Shown here: one piece after another, positions 1 to 6,461 of the stretch
Position numbering within the stretch: the first letter of the stretch is position 1
Layout: the number at the start of each line of letters is the position of its first letter
Origin: an uncultured Phycisphaerales bacterium
GTDB taxonomy: Bacteria; Planctomycetota; Phycisphaerae; WQYP01
Reading direction: 5' to 3'
Length of the DNA: 7,900 nucleotides
Assembly (NCBI GenBank): GCA_937901265.1
Contig: CALCHA010000403.1
Coordinates: 1-7,900 of the forward strand
Translations under genes and position numbers: made by a program
The notes under the pieces: generated by a model
Database searches by the model: none
Seen by the model: the letters and a program-made list of their open reading frames with translations, nothing else
What the model was told of the DNA's origin: nothing

Positions 1-715
1 CGGTTTCTTTGTTGAAGCCGGTGGTGGTTTTCTGGGGTTCGTAGATGGCGCGGATGGTGGAGCCGGCGGCGAGGACGGCGCGGCCGTCGTCATCGAGAGC
101 GACGCGGATACGCACGCGAAGGCCGGCCTGAGCGCCGGTTTCAGCGACGAGGGTTGCCTCGGCCTTGGCGTTGCCGATGCCTTTGAACCAGCCGTCATCG
201 ACGACGGGGAGGCCGGGGGCGGGAAAGACTTCGATTTTGGCGGAAGTGTTGCGGTTGGAGGTGCCGAAGGATTTTCCGGGCTTGGCGCCGGAGAGATCTT
301 TGAAGGCGGGGTGGTTGGTGATGGTGTCCATGGGGACGGCGTCGATGCCTTCATCTTTGAGGGCGGCGACAAAGCCCTGGTACATGAGGGCGGGGAACTG
401 CTCTTTGAAACCGGGGTCGAAGACGCGTTTGCGTTTGCCCATGCCGATCATTTCGGCGGCACCGAGGATGGAGAGGGCGCTGGCGCCGGACTTGTCGGTG
501 TTCTGGGTGACGTACTCGACGGAGAATTCGGTGATGGCGACTTTGTTGATGGTCTGGGGGAGGCCGCCCCAGAAGCCGTCGCGTTTCCAATAGCCACCGG
601 CCTGCTTGTGGATGGCGGAGGTATCGGAGAACTGGGCCTGGTCAAACTTGGTGGGCCCGCCACAGGCGAGCAGGAAGAGGGGAAGGGTGAGGAGCAGCGT
701 GCCGGCTTTCCGCAT
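1..715 (-). CDS. Putative lipoprotein of unknown function (3' end beyond window)
   Basis: The frame is open from an ATG at 715 to the left edge, giving 238 residues without a stop; the C-terminus lies outside the window. The N-terminus is a lipoprotein signal peptide: a basic start (MRK), a hydrophobic stretch at residues 5-17, and a lipobox LLAC with Cys18 as the expected lipidation site. The mature protein is therefore predicted to be membrane-anchored and exposed on the outer side of the cytoplasmic membrane or in the periplasm. The start is supported by AAAGGA five bases upstream. The rest is soluble-looking, with a DDGWFKGIG segment near residues 173-181 and a charged, beta-rich end (LRVRIRVALDDDGR, about 199-212). 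I do not recognise the family. It follows the HExxH gene on the same strand after 98 bases, which leaves room for its own promoter (GATAAT on the minus strand at 755-760, without a convincing -35). Confidence 0.82.
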   Translation of the reverse strand, partial: MRKAGTLLLTLPLFLLACGGPTKFDQAQFSDTSAIHKQAGGYWKRDGFWGGLPQTINKVAITEFSVEYVTQNTDKSGASALSILGAAEMIGMGKRKRVFDPGFKEQFPALMYQGFVAALKDEGIDAVPMDTITNHPAFKDLSGAKPGKSFGTSNRNTSAKIEVFPAPGLPVVDDGWFKGIGNAKAEATLVAETGAQAGLRVRIRVALDDDGRAVLAAGSTIRAIYEPQKTTTGFNKET

Positions 716-813
716 GAAAATCCTTTCGCAATGAAATCAGCAGATGTGCGAAGGATTATCGGCGGGGGGATTTGGCAAAGGTGAAAAAGGAACGTTGCAA
801 AAACTCGAAGGAT

Positions 814-1239
814 TCATGATGAGGAAGCGTGGCGGGGGTCGCTGAGGGCGTAGGCTTCGCGCTCGAAGAAGTTGTCGCGATAGAAGTGGCGGCCGCGGAC
901 GCGCGCGAGGGCGCTGGCGGCGAGGTAGGCGGGGAGGAAGAAGGGGCCCCAGCGGCGGCATTGTCGGACGTGGACGCGTTCGTGGTCGCGGGTGAGCTCG
1001 AGGGCCGCGGGGCTGACGCCGAGAACGACTTCGCCGAGGGTCATCGCCGAAGCACCGCCCTGGAGAAGGGTGGCATGCTGGAGGAGCCATGTGATGAGGC
1101 CGCCATGGATTTCGATGACGCCCGAGTGACGGGCCCAGCGGGCACCGAAGGGGAGGGCGAGGGTGCCGAGGGCGAGGCCGAGGGAGGTGGTGGGGAGGGC
1201 CCAGAGGGTGCTGAGGGTGCGGCGTAACATGGCGAGCAT
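814..1239 (-). CDS. Small membrane-associated protein with HExxH metalloprotease-like motif
   Basis: This is a 141-residue protein. Residues 12-32 are hydrophobic and likely form one membrane segment. A central part (IEIHGGLITWLLQH, about 42-55) is followed by HERVH at residues 86-90, which matches the zinc-binding HExxH signature, and by an NFFEREAY segment at 123-130 whose glutamates could supply a third ligand. A second hydrophobic stretch lies at about 98-114 (GPFFLPAYLAASALAR). The pattern HERVHxxQ...RWG...LPAYL...FEREA is one I recall from short uncharacterised bacterial proteins; protease activity is inferred, not shown. The start is uncertain: ATG at 1239 or ATG at 1230 (138 residues), neither with a Shine-Dalgarno sequence. 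The frame stays open upstream to 1638, but that part is a low-complexity Pro/Ser shadow of the next gene. The gene begins 19 bases after the stop of the beta-phosphoglucomutase gene, so co-transcription is likely. Confidence 0.75.
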   Translation of the reverse strand: MLAMLRRTLSTLWALPTTSLGLALGTLALPFGARWARHSGVIEIHGGLITWLLQHATLLQGGASAMTLGEVVLGVSPAALELTRDHERVHVRQCRRWGPFFLPAYLAASALARVRGRHFYRDNFFEREAYALSDPRHASSS

Positions 1240-1258
1240 TATAGATGAGGAGGGGCGG

Positions 1259-2032
1259 TCAGGGGGTGGCATAGGGGGCGTCGAGAAATGGGAGGGAGAG
1301 ATCAGTAAGCCCCCCCACCGAGCGCTGGGCACCGCGGACGGGGGCGATGCCGACGGTGGGCATGTCGGCGGCGCGTGCGGCGCGGATGCCGGCTTCGCCA
1401 TCTTCGATGACGAGGCAGCGTTGGGGGGCGGTGCGGAGGGTGGCGGCGGCCTTGAGGAAGCACTGGGGATCGGGCTTGCCGCGGGTGACATCGCCGCCAT
1501 CGACGACGGTGTCGAAGGCGTCGGCGAGGCGGAGGAGATCGAGGACGAGGCGGGCGTTTTTGCTGGCGGAGACGACGGCGGTGCGGACGCCGGCGGCGCG
1601 GAGTTCGGTGAGCAGGTCACGGGCACCGGGGGCGGCATCTTCGGGGCGGAGGGTCCTCACCTGATCAAGGTAGTAGCCGTTCTTGCGTTCAGCGAGGACT
1701 GTTTTTTCTTCGATGGCGAAATATCGGGCGTGCTCGCCGAGGAGCAGATCCAGGCAGGCCATGCGCGGGACACCGCGGAAAGAGCGGTTGAGATTTTCAT
1801 CGAAGGGGAGGGTGAGTTCGTCGGCAAGGTGTTTCCATGCGTGATAGTGGAAGGCGGCGGTGTCGACGAGGACGCCGTCGAGGTCGAAGAGGACGGCCTG
1901 CAGGCCGGGACGGGTGGGCTTGGGGGGGATTCGGTGGGCGGGGGCAAGGAGCCAGGAGGCAAAATCATGGACGTCCGGCAGGGTGGCCGGTGCGGCGAGG
2001 GGGTATTTGACTTTTTCGACATTGAGCGGCAT
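1259..2032 (-). CDS. pgmB: Beta-phosphoglucomutase, HAD superfamily
   Basis: Predicted to interconvert beta-glucose 1-phosphate and glucose 6-phosphate in the cytoplasm, feeding disaccharide phosphorolysis (maltose, trehalose or kojibiose phosphorylase) into glycolysis. With the ATG at 2032 the protein has 257 residues. The HAD motif FDLDGVLVDTA gives nucleophile Asp50 and acid/base Asp52. The cap domain carries RGVPR (86-90, matching the KGVSR substrate loop of the Lactococcus enzyme) and ERKNGYY (115-121). SASKN (155-159) is motif II, Lys186 in GKPDP is motif III, and Glu210-Asp211 in VIEDGEAGI bind magnesium. About 43 residues precede the usual family start; their role is unknown. The frame also opens at a TTG at 2092 (277 residues). 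Neither start has a clear ribosome binding site; I prefer the ATG. No phosphorylase gene is nearby, so the natural sugar source is unknown. Confidence 0.9.
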   Translation of the reverse strand: MPLNVEKVKYPLAAPATLPDVHDFASWLLAPAHRIPPKPTRPGLQAVLFDLDGVLVDTAAFHYHAWKHLADELTLPFDENLNRSFRGVPRMACLDLLLGEHARYFAIEEKTVLAERKNGYYLDQVRTLRPEDAAPGARDLLTELRAAGVRTAVVSASKNARLVLDLLRLADAFDTVVDGGDVTRGKPDPQCFLKAAATLRTAPQRCLVIEDGEAGIRAARAADMPTVGIAPVRGAQRSVGGLTDLSLPFLDAPYATP

Positions 2033-2133
2033 AGTTGTCTGCAGATATGGGTGAAAGCATCGGACAATTTCCGTTCCTGTCGTATCGGCCAAAGGGTTAT
2101 TGGCGGACCGGCTTTTTTACGTCGGAGATTTGA

Positions 2134-2147
2134 GGGAACGGCCCGAG
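2134..2147 (+). promoter_or_regulatory. Possible antiterminator segment
   Basis: GGGAACGGCCCGAG here is nearly repeated (13 of 14 bases) at 2195-2208 inside the 3' half of the terminator hairpin. Because it mimics the 3' arm, bases 2139-2147 can pair with 2187-2195 (8 of 9 positions), which would use up the terminator's 5' arm. This is the geometry of an antiterminator that excludes the terminator. It is inferred from pairing alone; no ligand-binding fold or protein site was recognised. Confidence 0.25.
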
Positions 2148-2180
2148 ACGCTGCTTAAACGACTATGTTGTCAAGAGTTA

Positions 2181-2221
2181 AAGAGCCTCGAGCCGGGAAC
2201 GGCGCGAGGCTTTTGGTTTTT
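2181..2221 (+). terminator. Intrinsic terminator hairpin (possible attenuator of aroF)
   Basis: Arm AGCCTCG (2184-2190) pairs perfectly with CGAGGCT (2205-2211). After one A-G mismatch, GCCG (2192-2195) pairs with CGGC (2200-2203), closing a GGAA tetraloop of the stable GNRA class. AAG before the stem can pair with the following TTT. The stem runs into TTTTGGTTTTT, so it is oriented to stop plus-strand transcription. No plus-strand gene lies upstream in the window; the genes to the left are all on the minus strand. It therefore either ends a short untranslated RNA or acts as an attenuator about 200 bases before the DAHP synthase gene. A minus-strand role is less likely because that side has only a short, broken T tract. 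Confidence 0.65.
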
Positions 2222-2253
2222 GTGGGTGCGGGTTGGGGGTGAAGGAGATGGCG

Positions 2254-2370
2254 ATGGCTGGACGAAGCGGCAACGTGGTGAGGGATGTGGAGGAGGCCCT
2301 TGCGGACGCGCAGGCGGCGATCGATTTGGCGGAGGAGATTCGGGGGTGGCTTTGGCGGGGATCGCGATAA
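2254..2370 (+). CDS. Possible small protein or leader peptide upstream of aroF
   Basis: This is a 38-codon ORF with ATG at 2254 and TAA at 2368-2370. GAAGGAG at 2241-2247 is an excellent ribosome binding site six bases upstream; an in-frame ATG at 2248 abuts it and is less likely to be used. The peptide looks helical and amphipathic (DVEEALADAQAAIDLAEEI, residues 11-29) and ends GWLWRGSR, with two Trp codons separated by one Leu codon eight codons or fewer before the stop. It lies 53 bases before the DAHP synthase start, on the same strand. Trp codons in such a place would fit a leader peptide, but the usual trpL layout has the terminator after the peptide, whereas here the hairpin comes before it. 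It may instead be a small coupled protein or a chance ORF. I do not recognise a family. Confidence 0.35.
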   Translation: MAGRSGNVVRDVEEALADAQAAIDLAEEIRGWLWRGSR

Positions 2371-2423
2371 GGTCACGGGCAAGGCGGCGTTGGATGAAGC
2401 GTTGGTATTTTTGAGGAGACAAG

Positions 2424-3446
2424 ATGATCGTGGTGATGCAGGAAGGGGCGACGGAGGGGCAGGTGGCGCATGTGGTGAAGCTGATCCGTGAGCTGGGCTT
2501 GGCGGAGCATGTGATCAAAGGGACGGAGCGGACGGTGATCGCCGCGCTGGGGGACGATCGCGCGAAGAACAAGGAGAACCTCGAGAACGTGCCGGGGGTG
2601 GAGAAGGTGATGCCGGTGCTGGCGCCTTACAAGATGGCGTCGAAGGAGGTGAAGAAGGAGCGGACGGTGGTGAAGCTGGGCGGGACGCTGGGGGCGAGTG
2701 TCGGCGGGAAGAAGGTGTGTGTGATCGCGGGGCCCTGCTCGGTGGAGGGGCGGGAGCAGCTTCTGCGATGTGCCGAGGAGGTGAAGGCGGCGGGAGCGAC
2801 GGCCCTGCGGGGCGGGGCGTTCAAGCCGCGGACGAGTCCCTATGCGTTTCAGGGAATGGGGGAGAAGGGGCTGGAGATATTGGCCGAAGCGCGGGAGAAG
2901 ACGGGGCTGGCGGTAGTGACGGAAGTGATGGCGGTGGACCAGGTGGAGCTGGTGTGCAAGTACGCGGACGTGCTGCAGGTGGGGGCGCGGAACATGCAGA
3001 ATTACAACTTGCTGTGGAAGGTGGGCGAGCAGCAGAAGCCGGTGTTGTTGAAGCGCGGGCTGTCGGCGACGCTGGAGGAGTTTCTGCTGGCGGCGGAATA
3101 CATCATGTCGCGCGGGAACCCGAACGTGATTTTGTGCGAGCGGGGCATTCGGAGCTTTGAGAAGTATTGTCGGAACACGCTGCCGCTGGCGATCGTGCCG
3201 GAGGTGCATCGGATTTCGCATTTGCCGATCGTGGTGGACCCCAGCCAGGGGACGGGGCATGCGCACCTGGTGCCGGACATGTGCAAGGCGGCGGTGGCGG
3301 CGGGGGCGGATGGGCTGATTATCGAGGCGCATGACGATCCGGAGCATGCGTTGACGGATGGGGCGCAGAGCATTACGCCGGGGACGTTGCAGGAGATGAT
3401 GGCGGTGCTGAAGAGGATCGCGGTGGCGGTGGAGCGGGAGGTGTGA
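2424..3446 (+). CDS. aroF: 3-deoxy-7-phosphoheptulonate (DAHP) synthase, type I-beta
   Basis: Condenses phosphoenolpyruvate with erythrose 4-phosphate, the first step of the shikimate pathway to Phe, Tyr and Trp, in the cytoplasm. The 340 residues match the length of the Thermotoga-type enzyme. Residues 1-70 form the ferredoxin-like regulatory domain ([14 protein letters not shown], then GTER and LAPYK) that mediates feedback inhibition in that type. The barrel follows: IAGPCSVE (101-108, metal ligand Cys105), [15 protein letters not shown] (130-144), QVGARNMQN (185-193), CERGIRSFE (238-246), Glu301 in IIEAHDDPE and Asp312 in LTDGAQSI. Spacing matches Thermotoga Cys102, Glu298 and Asp309 exactly, yet the position of its His272 is Gln275 (DPSQGTGH instead of DPSH). 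GAGGAGA ahead of ATG 2424 is a strong ribosome binding site. A terminator-like hairpin and a small ORF lie upstream, suggesting leader control. Confidence 0.95.
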   Translation: MIVVMQEGATEGQVAHVVKLIRELGLAEHVIKGTERTVIAALGDDRAKNKENLENVPGVEKVMPVLAPYKMASKEVKKERTVVKLGGTLGASVGGKKVCVIAGPCSVEGREQLLRCAEEVKAAGATALRGGAFKPRTSPYAFQGMGEKGLEILAEAREKTGLAVVTEVMAVDQVELVCKYADVLQVGARNMQNYNLLWKVGEQQKPVLLKRGLSATLEEFLLAAEYIMSRGNPNVILCERGIRSFEKYCRNTLPLAIVPEVHRISHLPIVVDPSQGTGHAHLVPDMCKAAVAAGADGLIIEAHDDPEHALTDGAQSITPGTLQEMMAVLKRIAVAVEREV

Positions 3447-3490
3447 CGAGCATTCGAACCGCGCCGATCTCGCGATCCATGCCGGTGTTG

Positions 3491-3496
3491 TATAAT
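3491..3496 (+). promoter_or_regulatory. Putative -10 box of the toxin-antitoxin operon
   Basis: A perfect TATAAT lies 25 bases before the antitoxin ATG in an otherwise GC-rich 75-base gap after the DAHP synthase gene. No good -35 hexamer is present at 17 bases. An inverted pair GATC-TCGC-GATC (3466-3477) sits where a -35 region or operator would be. This suggests that the pair is transcribed independently of aroF; operator function is a guess. Confidence 0.45.
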
Positions 3497-3521
3497 AGGA
3501 GCGCGTGCGTAAGGAGATGCC

Positions 3522-3749
3522 ATGACACTTCAGCAAATAGCAAAGCGGGTTGCAGCGCTCGAAGCAGACGTTGCCACGCTTAAACGGAAGCCGAAGCGAA
3601 GGGTGCTTTGGTGGAACAAGATTGCCGGAAAATTTGCTGGGGATCCTCTTTTTTCGGAAGCGATGCAAGAGGGCAGGAAGTGGCGGACCGGCCAGCAGAT
3701 GAAGAGCAACGGGTCAAAAAAGCGTGACTTAAAGAGGGATGATGGGTGA
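3522..3749 (+). CDS. VapB-like antitoxin of a type II toxin-antitoxin pair
   Basis: Predicted to neutralise the PIN toxin encoded directly downstream. It has 75 residues. The N-terminus (3-20) carries hydrophobic residues in heptad-like spacing (Leu3, Ile6, Val10, Leu13, Val17, Leu20) and is probably a short coiled coil, followed by a basic patch KRKPKRR (21-27). The conserved-looking core WWNKIAGKFAGDPLFSEAM (30-48) resembles the short antitoxins I recall next to VapC toxins (W..IAG.F..DPLF.EAM..GR). The C-terminus is lysine-rich and low in structure. No AbrB, RHH or helix-turn-helix DNA-binding domain is visible. The ATG is set by AAGGAG five bases upstream. The stop overlaps the toxin's GTG start in GTGA (3746-3749), the usual translational coupling. 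The assignment rests on context plus the core motif. Confidence 0.8.
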   Translation: MTLQQIAKRVAALEADVATLKRKPKRRVLWWNKIAGKFAGDPLFSEAMQEGRKWRTGQQMKSNGSKKRDLKRDDG

Positions 3750-4180
3750 TCATTCTCGACACGGACGCGGTAACCTTTCTCGAACACCAGAACAATGAAG
3801 TATCGGAGAAGCTGCGAGGTCGCCTGACCGATTTGAGCGGCGAGGAAGAGGTCGCGACCACGGTCATCAGCTATGAGGAACAGATACGGGGATGGTGCGC
3901 GGTGCTGGCAAAAGCGCATGATACTGACAAGCAGATTCGGGCATACGACCGATTGCTCAAGCATCTGGAAACCTACCGGGACATCGACGTGCTGCCTTAC
4001 ACGGCCGCGGCGGGGCGATGTTTTGCCGAGCTGCGCGTGAAAAAGGTTCGGATAGGAACGATGGACCTGAAGATTGCCGCGATCGCACTTTCGTTGAATG
4101 CGACACTTTTCTCGCGGAGTCTAGCGGATTTTCAGCAGGTTCCGGGATTGAAGGTGGAAGACTGGACCCTTCTGACGTAA
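3746..4180 (+). CDS. vapC: VapC-like PIN-domain ribonuclease toxin
   Basis: PIN-domain toxins are magnesium-dependent ribonucleases that cut tRNA or rRNA and stop translation unless bound by the antitoxin. The 144-residue protein covers one complete PIN domain. It starts MIILDTDAV (catalytic Asp5), followed by TTVISYEEQIRGW (38-50, acidic Glu44 or Glu45), a helical middle, and GTMDLKIAAIAL (104-115, Asp107). The end, LFSRSLADFQQVPGLKVEDW (121-140), is the family's typical closing strand; the usual T-R-N of that strand is S-R-S here, with Asp128 kept. The start is GTG, overlapping the antitoxin stop. Codon use mixes A/T-ending codons more than the neighbours, which fits recent acquisition. The gene meets the HD-GYP gene tail to tail with 19 bases between them. 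The RNA target cannot be told from the sequence. Confidence 0.92.
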   Translation: MIILDTDAVTFLEHQNNEVSEKLRGRLTDLSGEEEVATTVISYEEQIRGWCAVLAKAHDTDKQIRAYDRLLKHLETYRDIDVLPYTAAAGRCFAELRVKKVRIGTMDLKIAAIALSLNATLFSRSLADFQQVPGLKVEDWTLLT

Positions 4181-4199
4181 AGGGCTCCGACCGGCGCCA

Positions 4200-5585
4200 T
4201 CAGGCGGCGAGTTTGCAGGGTTGCCAGTCGGACTTGCCGAGGAAGCATTCGAGGGCTTCGAACATGGCGGGATCGATGGCGGTTCCGGTGTTGGAGCGGA
4301 CGATTTCGCGGGCGTCGGCTTCGGTGAGGTCGCGGCGGTAGGGGCGTTTGGCGGAGAGGGCTTCGTACATATCGGCGACGGCGAGGATGCGGGATTCGGT
4401 GGAGATGCGTTCGGCGGGGACCCCGCGGTCGTAGCCCTTGCCGTCAAGCCGCTCGTGGTGGGCCGCGGCGAGGTCGGCGAGATCGCTGAGGCCGGGGACG
4501 CGCGAGAGAATCTGCCGGGTGTGGAGGGTGTGGGTGCGCATGGTCGCGACCTCGGCGGGGGCGAGTTTGCCGGGCTTGTCGAGGATGAGGTTGGAGATAC
4601 CGAGCTTGCCGATGTCGTGGAGCAGGGCCGCGCGGCGAAGCGAACGGATGAAATCGGGGGAATGGCCCATGGTGGTGGCGATGCCGACGGCGAGGTCGGC
4701 AACGCCTTCGCTGTGGCGGAAAGTCCAGGGGCTCTTTGCGTCGACGACCTTGCTGAAGCCGACGGCGAGGCGGTCGAGAGCATCCTCATCGGCGGAAAGC
4801 AATTGGTCGGGGGGCTCGAAGGCGCGGGCGGCGGCGAGGGGATCGGGCTCGTGGACGAGGCGCCAGAAGTCGTGGTCATTGCGGGTGGCGAGCAGGGCCT
4901 TGACGAGGTCCGGGTCAAACGAGGTTTTGGCGCGGCGCTGGGCGACGGCGAGGGCGGAAGCGAGGCCGTCGCGTCGGAGGAAGACGTCAACGGTCTGCGC
5001 CAGGCAGGCGATGCGGGCAAGGATGGGGATGTTTTCGCCGGCGAGGCCCTGGGGGTGGCCGCCGCCGTTCCAATGCTCATCGAGCGAGCGAATGGCCGTC
5101 GCGGTGTCGGTGGGCATGCCGATCATGAGGGCGATGGCGGCGCCACGGTCGCAGCGGAGTTCGACGAGCTCTTTCGCCGCTTTTTCCCCGTTTCTGGCGA
5201 CGTGACAAAGCCGCCCCAGACGGGCGAAGAGGCCAGCTTGGGGGGCGACATTTTTTGCAAGGTAGCCGAGGCGTCCCCACAGGCCGGTCCACTGGGCGGT
5301 TTTGAGTTCGGCCTTGAGGTGTCGGTCGTCGGCGGCGAAGAGGTAGCAGACTTTGGCGGCGTTGCTGGAGCAGCCGAGGTCTTTGAGGAGGAGGCCATAG
5401 AAAAGGGCGTTGCGTTGTTTGGGGGTGAGGTAAAGTTCGCGGGAGATGCGCATGCCGATCATGCAGGTGCGTGCGGCATGGCCTTCGGGTTGCCCCTCGG
5501 TGATATCGAGGGCGTAAGAGAGTGCGGCAACGACATCGGACAATCGCGGGACGACGGAGGTGTGGTGCGGAACAAGATCGATCAT
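4200..5585 (-). CDS. Tandem HD-GYP domain protein, probable c-di-GMP-type phosphodiesterase
   Basis: HD-GYP proteins usually hydrolyse cyclic di-GMP or related dinucleotides, controlling motility and biofilm formation. From the ATG at 5585 there are 461 residues with no signal peptide, membrane segment or receiver domain. Residues 20-235 look like a degenerate first HD-GYP module: GHAART (35-40), LLLKDLG (65-71, KD where HD is expected) and HWNGGGHPQGL (171-181). Residues 270-430 are the second module with intact FRHSEG (289-294), LLHDIGKLG (321-329) and HHERLDGKGYDRGV (376-389), then ILAVADMYEALSAKRPYR (400-417). The signature triplet reads GYD instead of GYP. The ATG at 5585 has GGGAG six bases before it; an upstream in-frame ATG at 5618 (472 residues) has none. 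queC ends 78 bases upstream on the same strand. The first module may be regulatory. Confidence 0.9.
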   Translation of the reverse strand: MIDLVPHHTSVVPRLSDVVAALSYALDITEGQPEGHAARTCMIGMRISRELYLTPKQRNALFYGLLLKDLGCSSNAAKVCYLFAADDRHLKAELKTAQWTGLWGRLGYLAKNVAPQAGLFARLGRLCHVARNGEKAAKELVELRCDRGAAIALMIGMPTDTATAIRSLDEHWNGGGHPQGLAGENIPILARIACLAQTVDVFLRRDGLASALAVAQRRAKTSFDPDLVKALLATRNDHDFWRLVHEPDPLAAARAFEPPDQLLSADEDALDRLAVGFSKVVDAKSPWTFRHSEGVADLAVGIATTMGHSPDFIRSLRRAALLHDIGKLGISNLILDKPGKLAPAEVATMRTHTLHTRQILSRVPGLSDLADLAAAHHERLDGKGYDRGVPAERISTESRILAVADMYEALSAKRPYRRDLTEADAREIVRSNTGTAIDPAMFEALECFLGKSDWQPCKLAA

Positions 5586-5663
5586 ACGTGCTCCCTGATG
5601 TGGCATTGTCAGGAGCATCGGCAGGAGGGGACAGGCAGTTAACCAGTATTGCTGCGCGACGAC

Positions 5664-6389
5664 TTATGGGGCGTAGGGGATGGGATCTGCGGTGCCGGCG
5701 TCCCGAAATCCCGCGAGGCGGAGGAGGCAGGAATCGCAGTGGCCGCAGGAGAGGCCGTCTGCCGTGGGGTCATAGCAGGAATGGGTGAGGTGGTAGGGAA
5801 CGCCGAGCGCGAGACCCTGTCGGATGATGTCGGCCTTGGAGAGATTGACGAGCGGGGCGTGAATGCGGAAGGCCTCCGCCCCACCGGCGGCGGCAGCTTC
5901 GACACCGGCGCGCGTGCCGAGGTTGGCGACGCGTTCGAAGGCGTGGACGAACTCGGGGCGGCAATCGGGATAGCCGGAGTAATCGACGGCGTTGACGCCG
6001 AGGAAAATGTCGAAGGCGGCGACGGTTTCAGCGAAGGCGAGGGCGAAGGCGAGGAAGACGGTGTTGCGTGCGGGGACGTAGGTGATGGGGATTTGCGATT
6101 CGGTGGGGGCGGCGTGGCCGAGGTGGTCTTTGGGGACGGGGATGTCGGCGGTGAGGGCGGAGCCGCCGAAGGCGCGGAGGTCGATGGTCATGGTGACGTG
6201 TCGGGCGAGGTGATAATGACGGGCGAGAGCGGCGGCGGCGGCGATTTCTCGCTGATGGCGCTGGCCGTAGTCGAAGGAGAGGGCGTGGCAGATGTAGCCC
6301 GCGGCGTGCGCGATGCCGAGGGTGGTGGCGGAATCGAGGCCGCCGGAGAGGAGGATGACGGCGTTTTTGCTGGCGGCGTTTGTGTTCAT
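5664..6389 (-). CDS. queC: 7-cyano-7-deazaguanine synthase QueC
   Basis: Converts 7-carboxy-7-deazaguanine to 7-cyano-7-deazaguanine (preQ0) with ATP and ammonia, a step of queuosine tRNA modification and other 7-deazapurine pathways, in the cytoplasm. The 241 residues match the family's usual length. The PP-loop ATP-pyrophosphatase motif SGGLDS is at 15-20, followed by [12 protein letters not shown] (37-48), [18 protein letters not shown] (104-121), [17 protein letters not shown] (131-147) and [11 protein letters not shown] (179-189). The zinc site is complete: Cys205 in HSCYDP, then Cys215, Cys218 and Cys221 in the C-G-H-C-D-S-C segment. The ATG at 6389 has no Shine-Dalgarno sequence. Minus-strand TATACT (6421-6426) lies about 32 bases upstream as a possible -10 box. 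No other queuosine gene (queD, queE, queF) is in the window. The 72-base gap to the divergent reductase gene presumably holds both promoters. Confidence 0.97.
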   Translation of the reverse strand: MNTNAASKNAVILLSGGLDSATTLGIAHAAGYICHALSFDYGQRHQREIAAAAALARHYHLARHVTMTIDLRAFGGSALTADIPVPKDHLGHAAPTESQIPITYVPARNTVFLAFALAFAETVAAFDIFLGVNAVDYSGYPDCRPEFVHAFERVANLGTRAGVEAAAAGGAEAFRIHAPLVNLSKADIIRQGLALGVPYHLTHSCYDPTADGLSCGHCDSCLLRLAGFRDAGTADPIPYAP

Positions 6390-6461
6390 CGGCAGTAGTG
6401 TATCGGGCGGGGTATGCGTTAGTATAGGGAGTTCTCCATTGTGCTTTCTGAGGCCACTTTC

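Noticed and set aside
1240..1638. Upstream extension of the HExxH gene to 1638
   Set aside because: The extension is Pro/Ser/Ala-rich shadow sequence overlapping pgmB; the conserved-looking protein starts at MLAMLRR.
2146..2174. TTGACA on the minus strand (2169-2174) as the pgmB promoter -35
   Set aside because: A perfect -35 hexamer, but no -10-like hexamer at 16-18 bases spacing.
2285..2491. Alternative plus-strand frame between the small ORF and aroF, as a frameshifted continuation of the small ORF
   Set aside because: A short stretch (KVTGKAALDEALVFLRR) looks protein-like, but the frame begins in Arg-rich noise and runs on into aroF; no homologue is recognised to support a frameshift.
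2373..3668. 431-codon open frame on the minus strand opposite aroF
   Set aside because: It is rich in His, Arg, Leu and Pro with no recognisable motif and lies antisense to a clear DAHP synthase; high GC and G skew produce such frames.
4221..5642. 473-codon open frame on the plus strand opposite the HD-GYP gene
   Set aside because: Gly/Ala/Glu/Val-rich low-complexity translation mirroring the antisense of a conserved two-domain protein.
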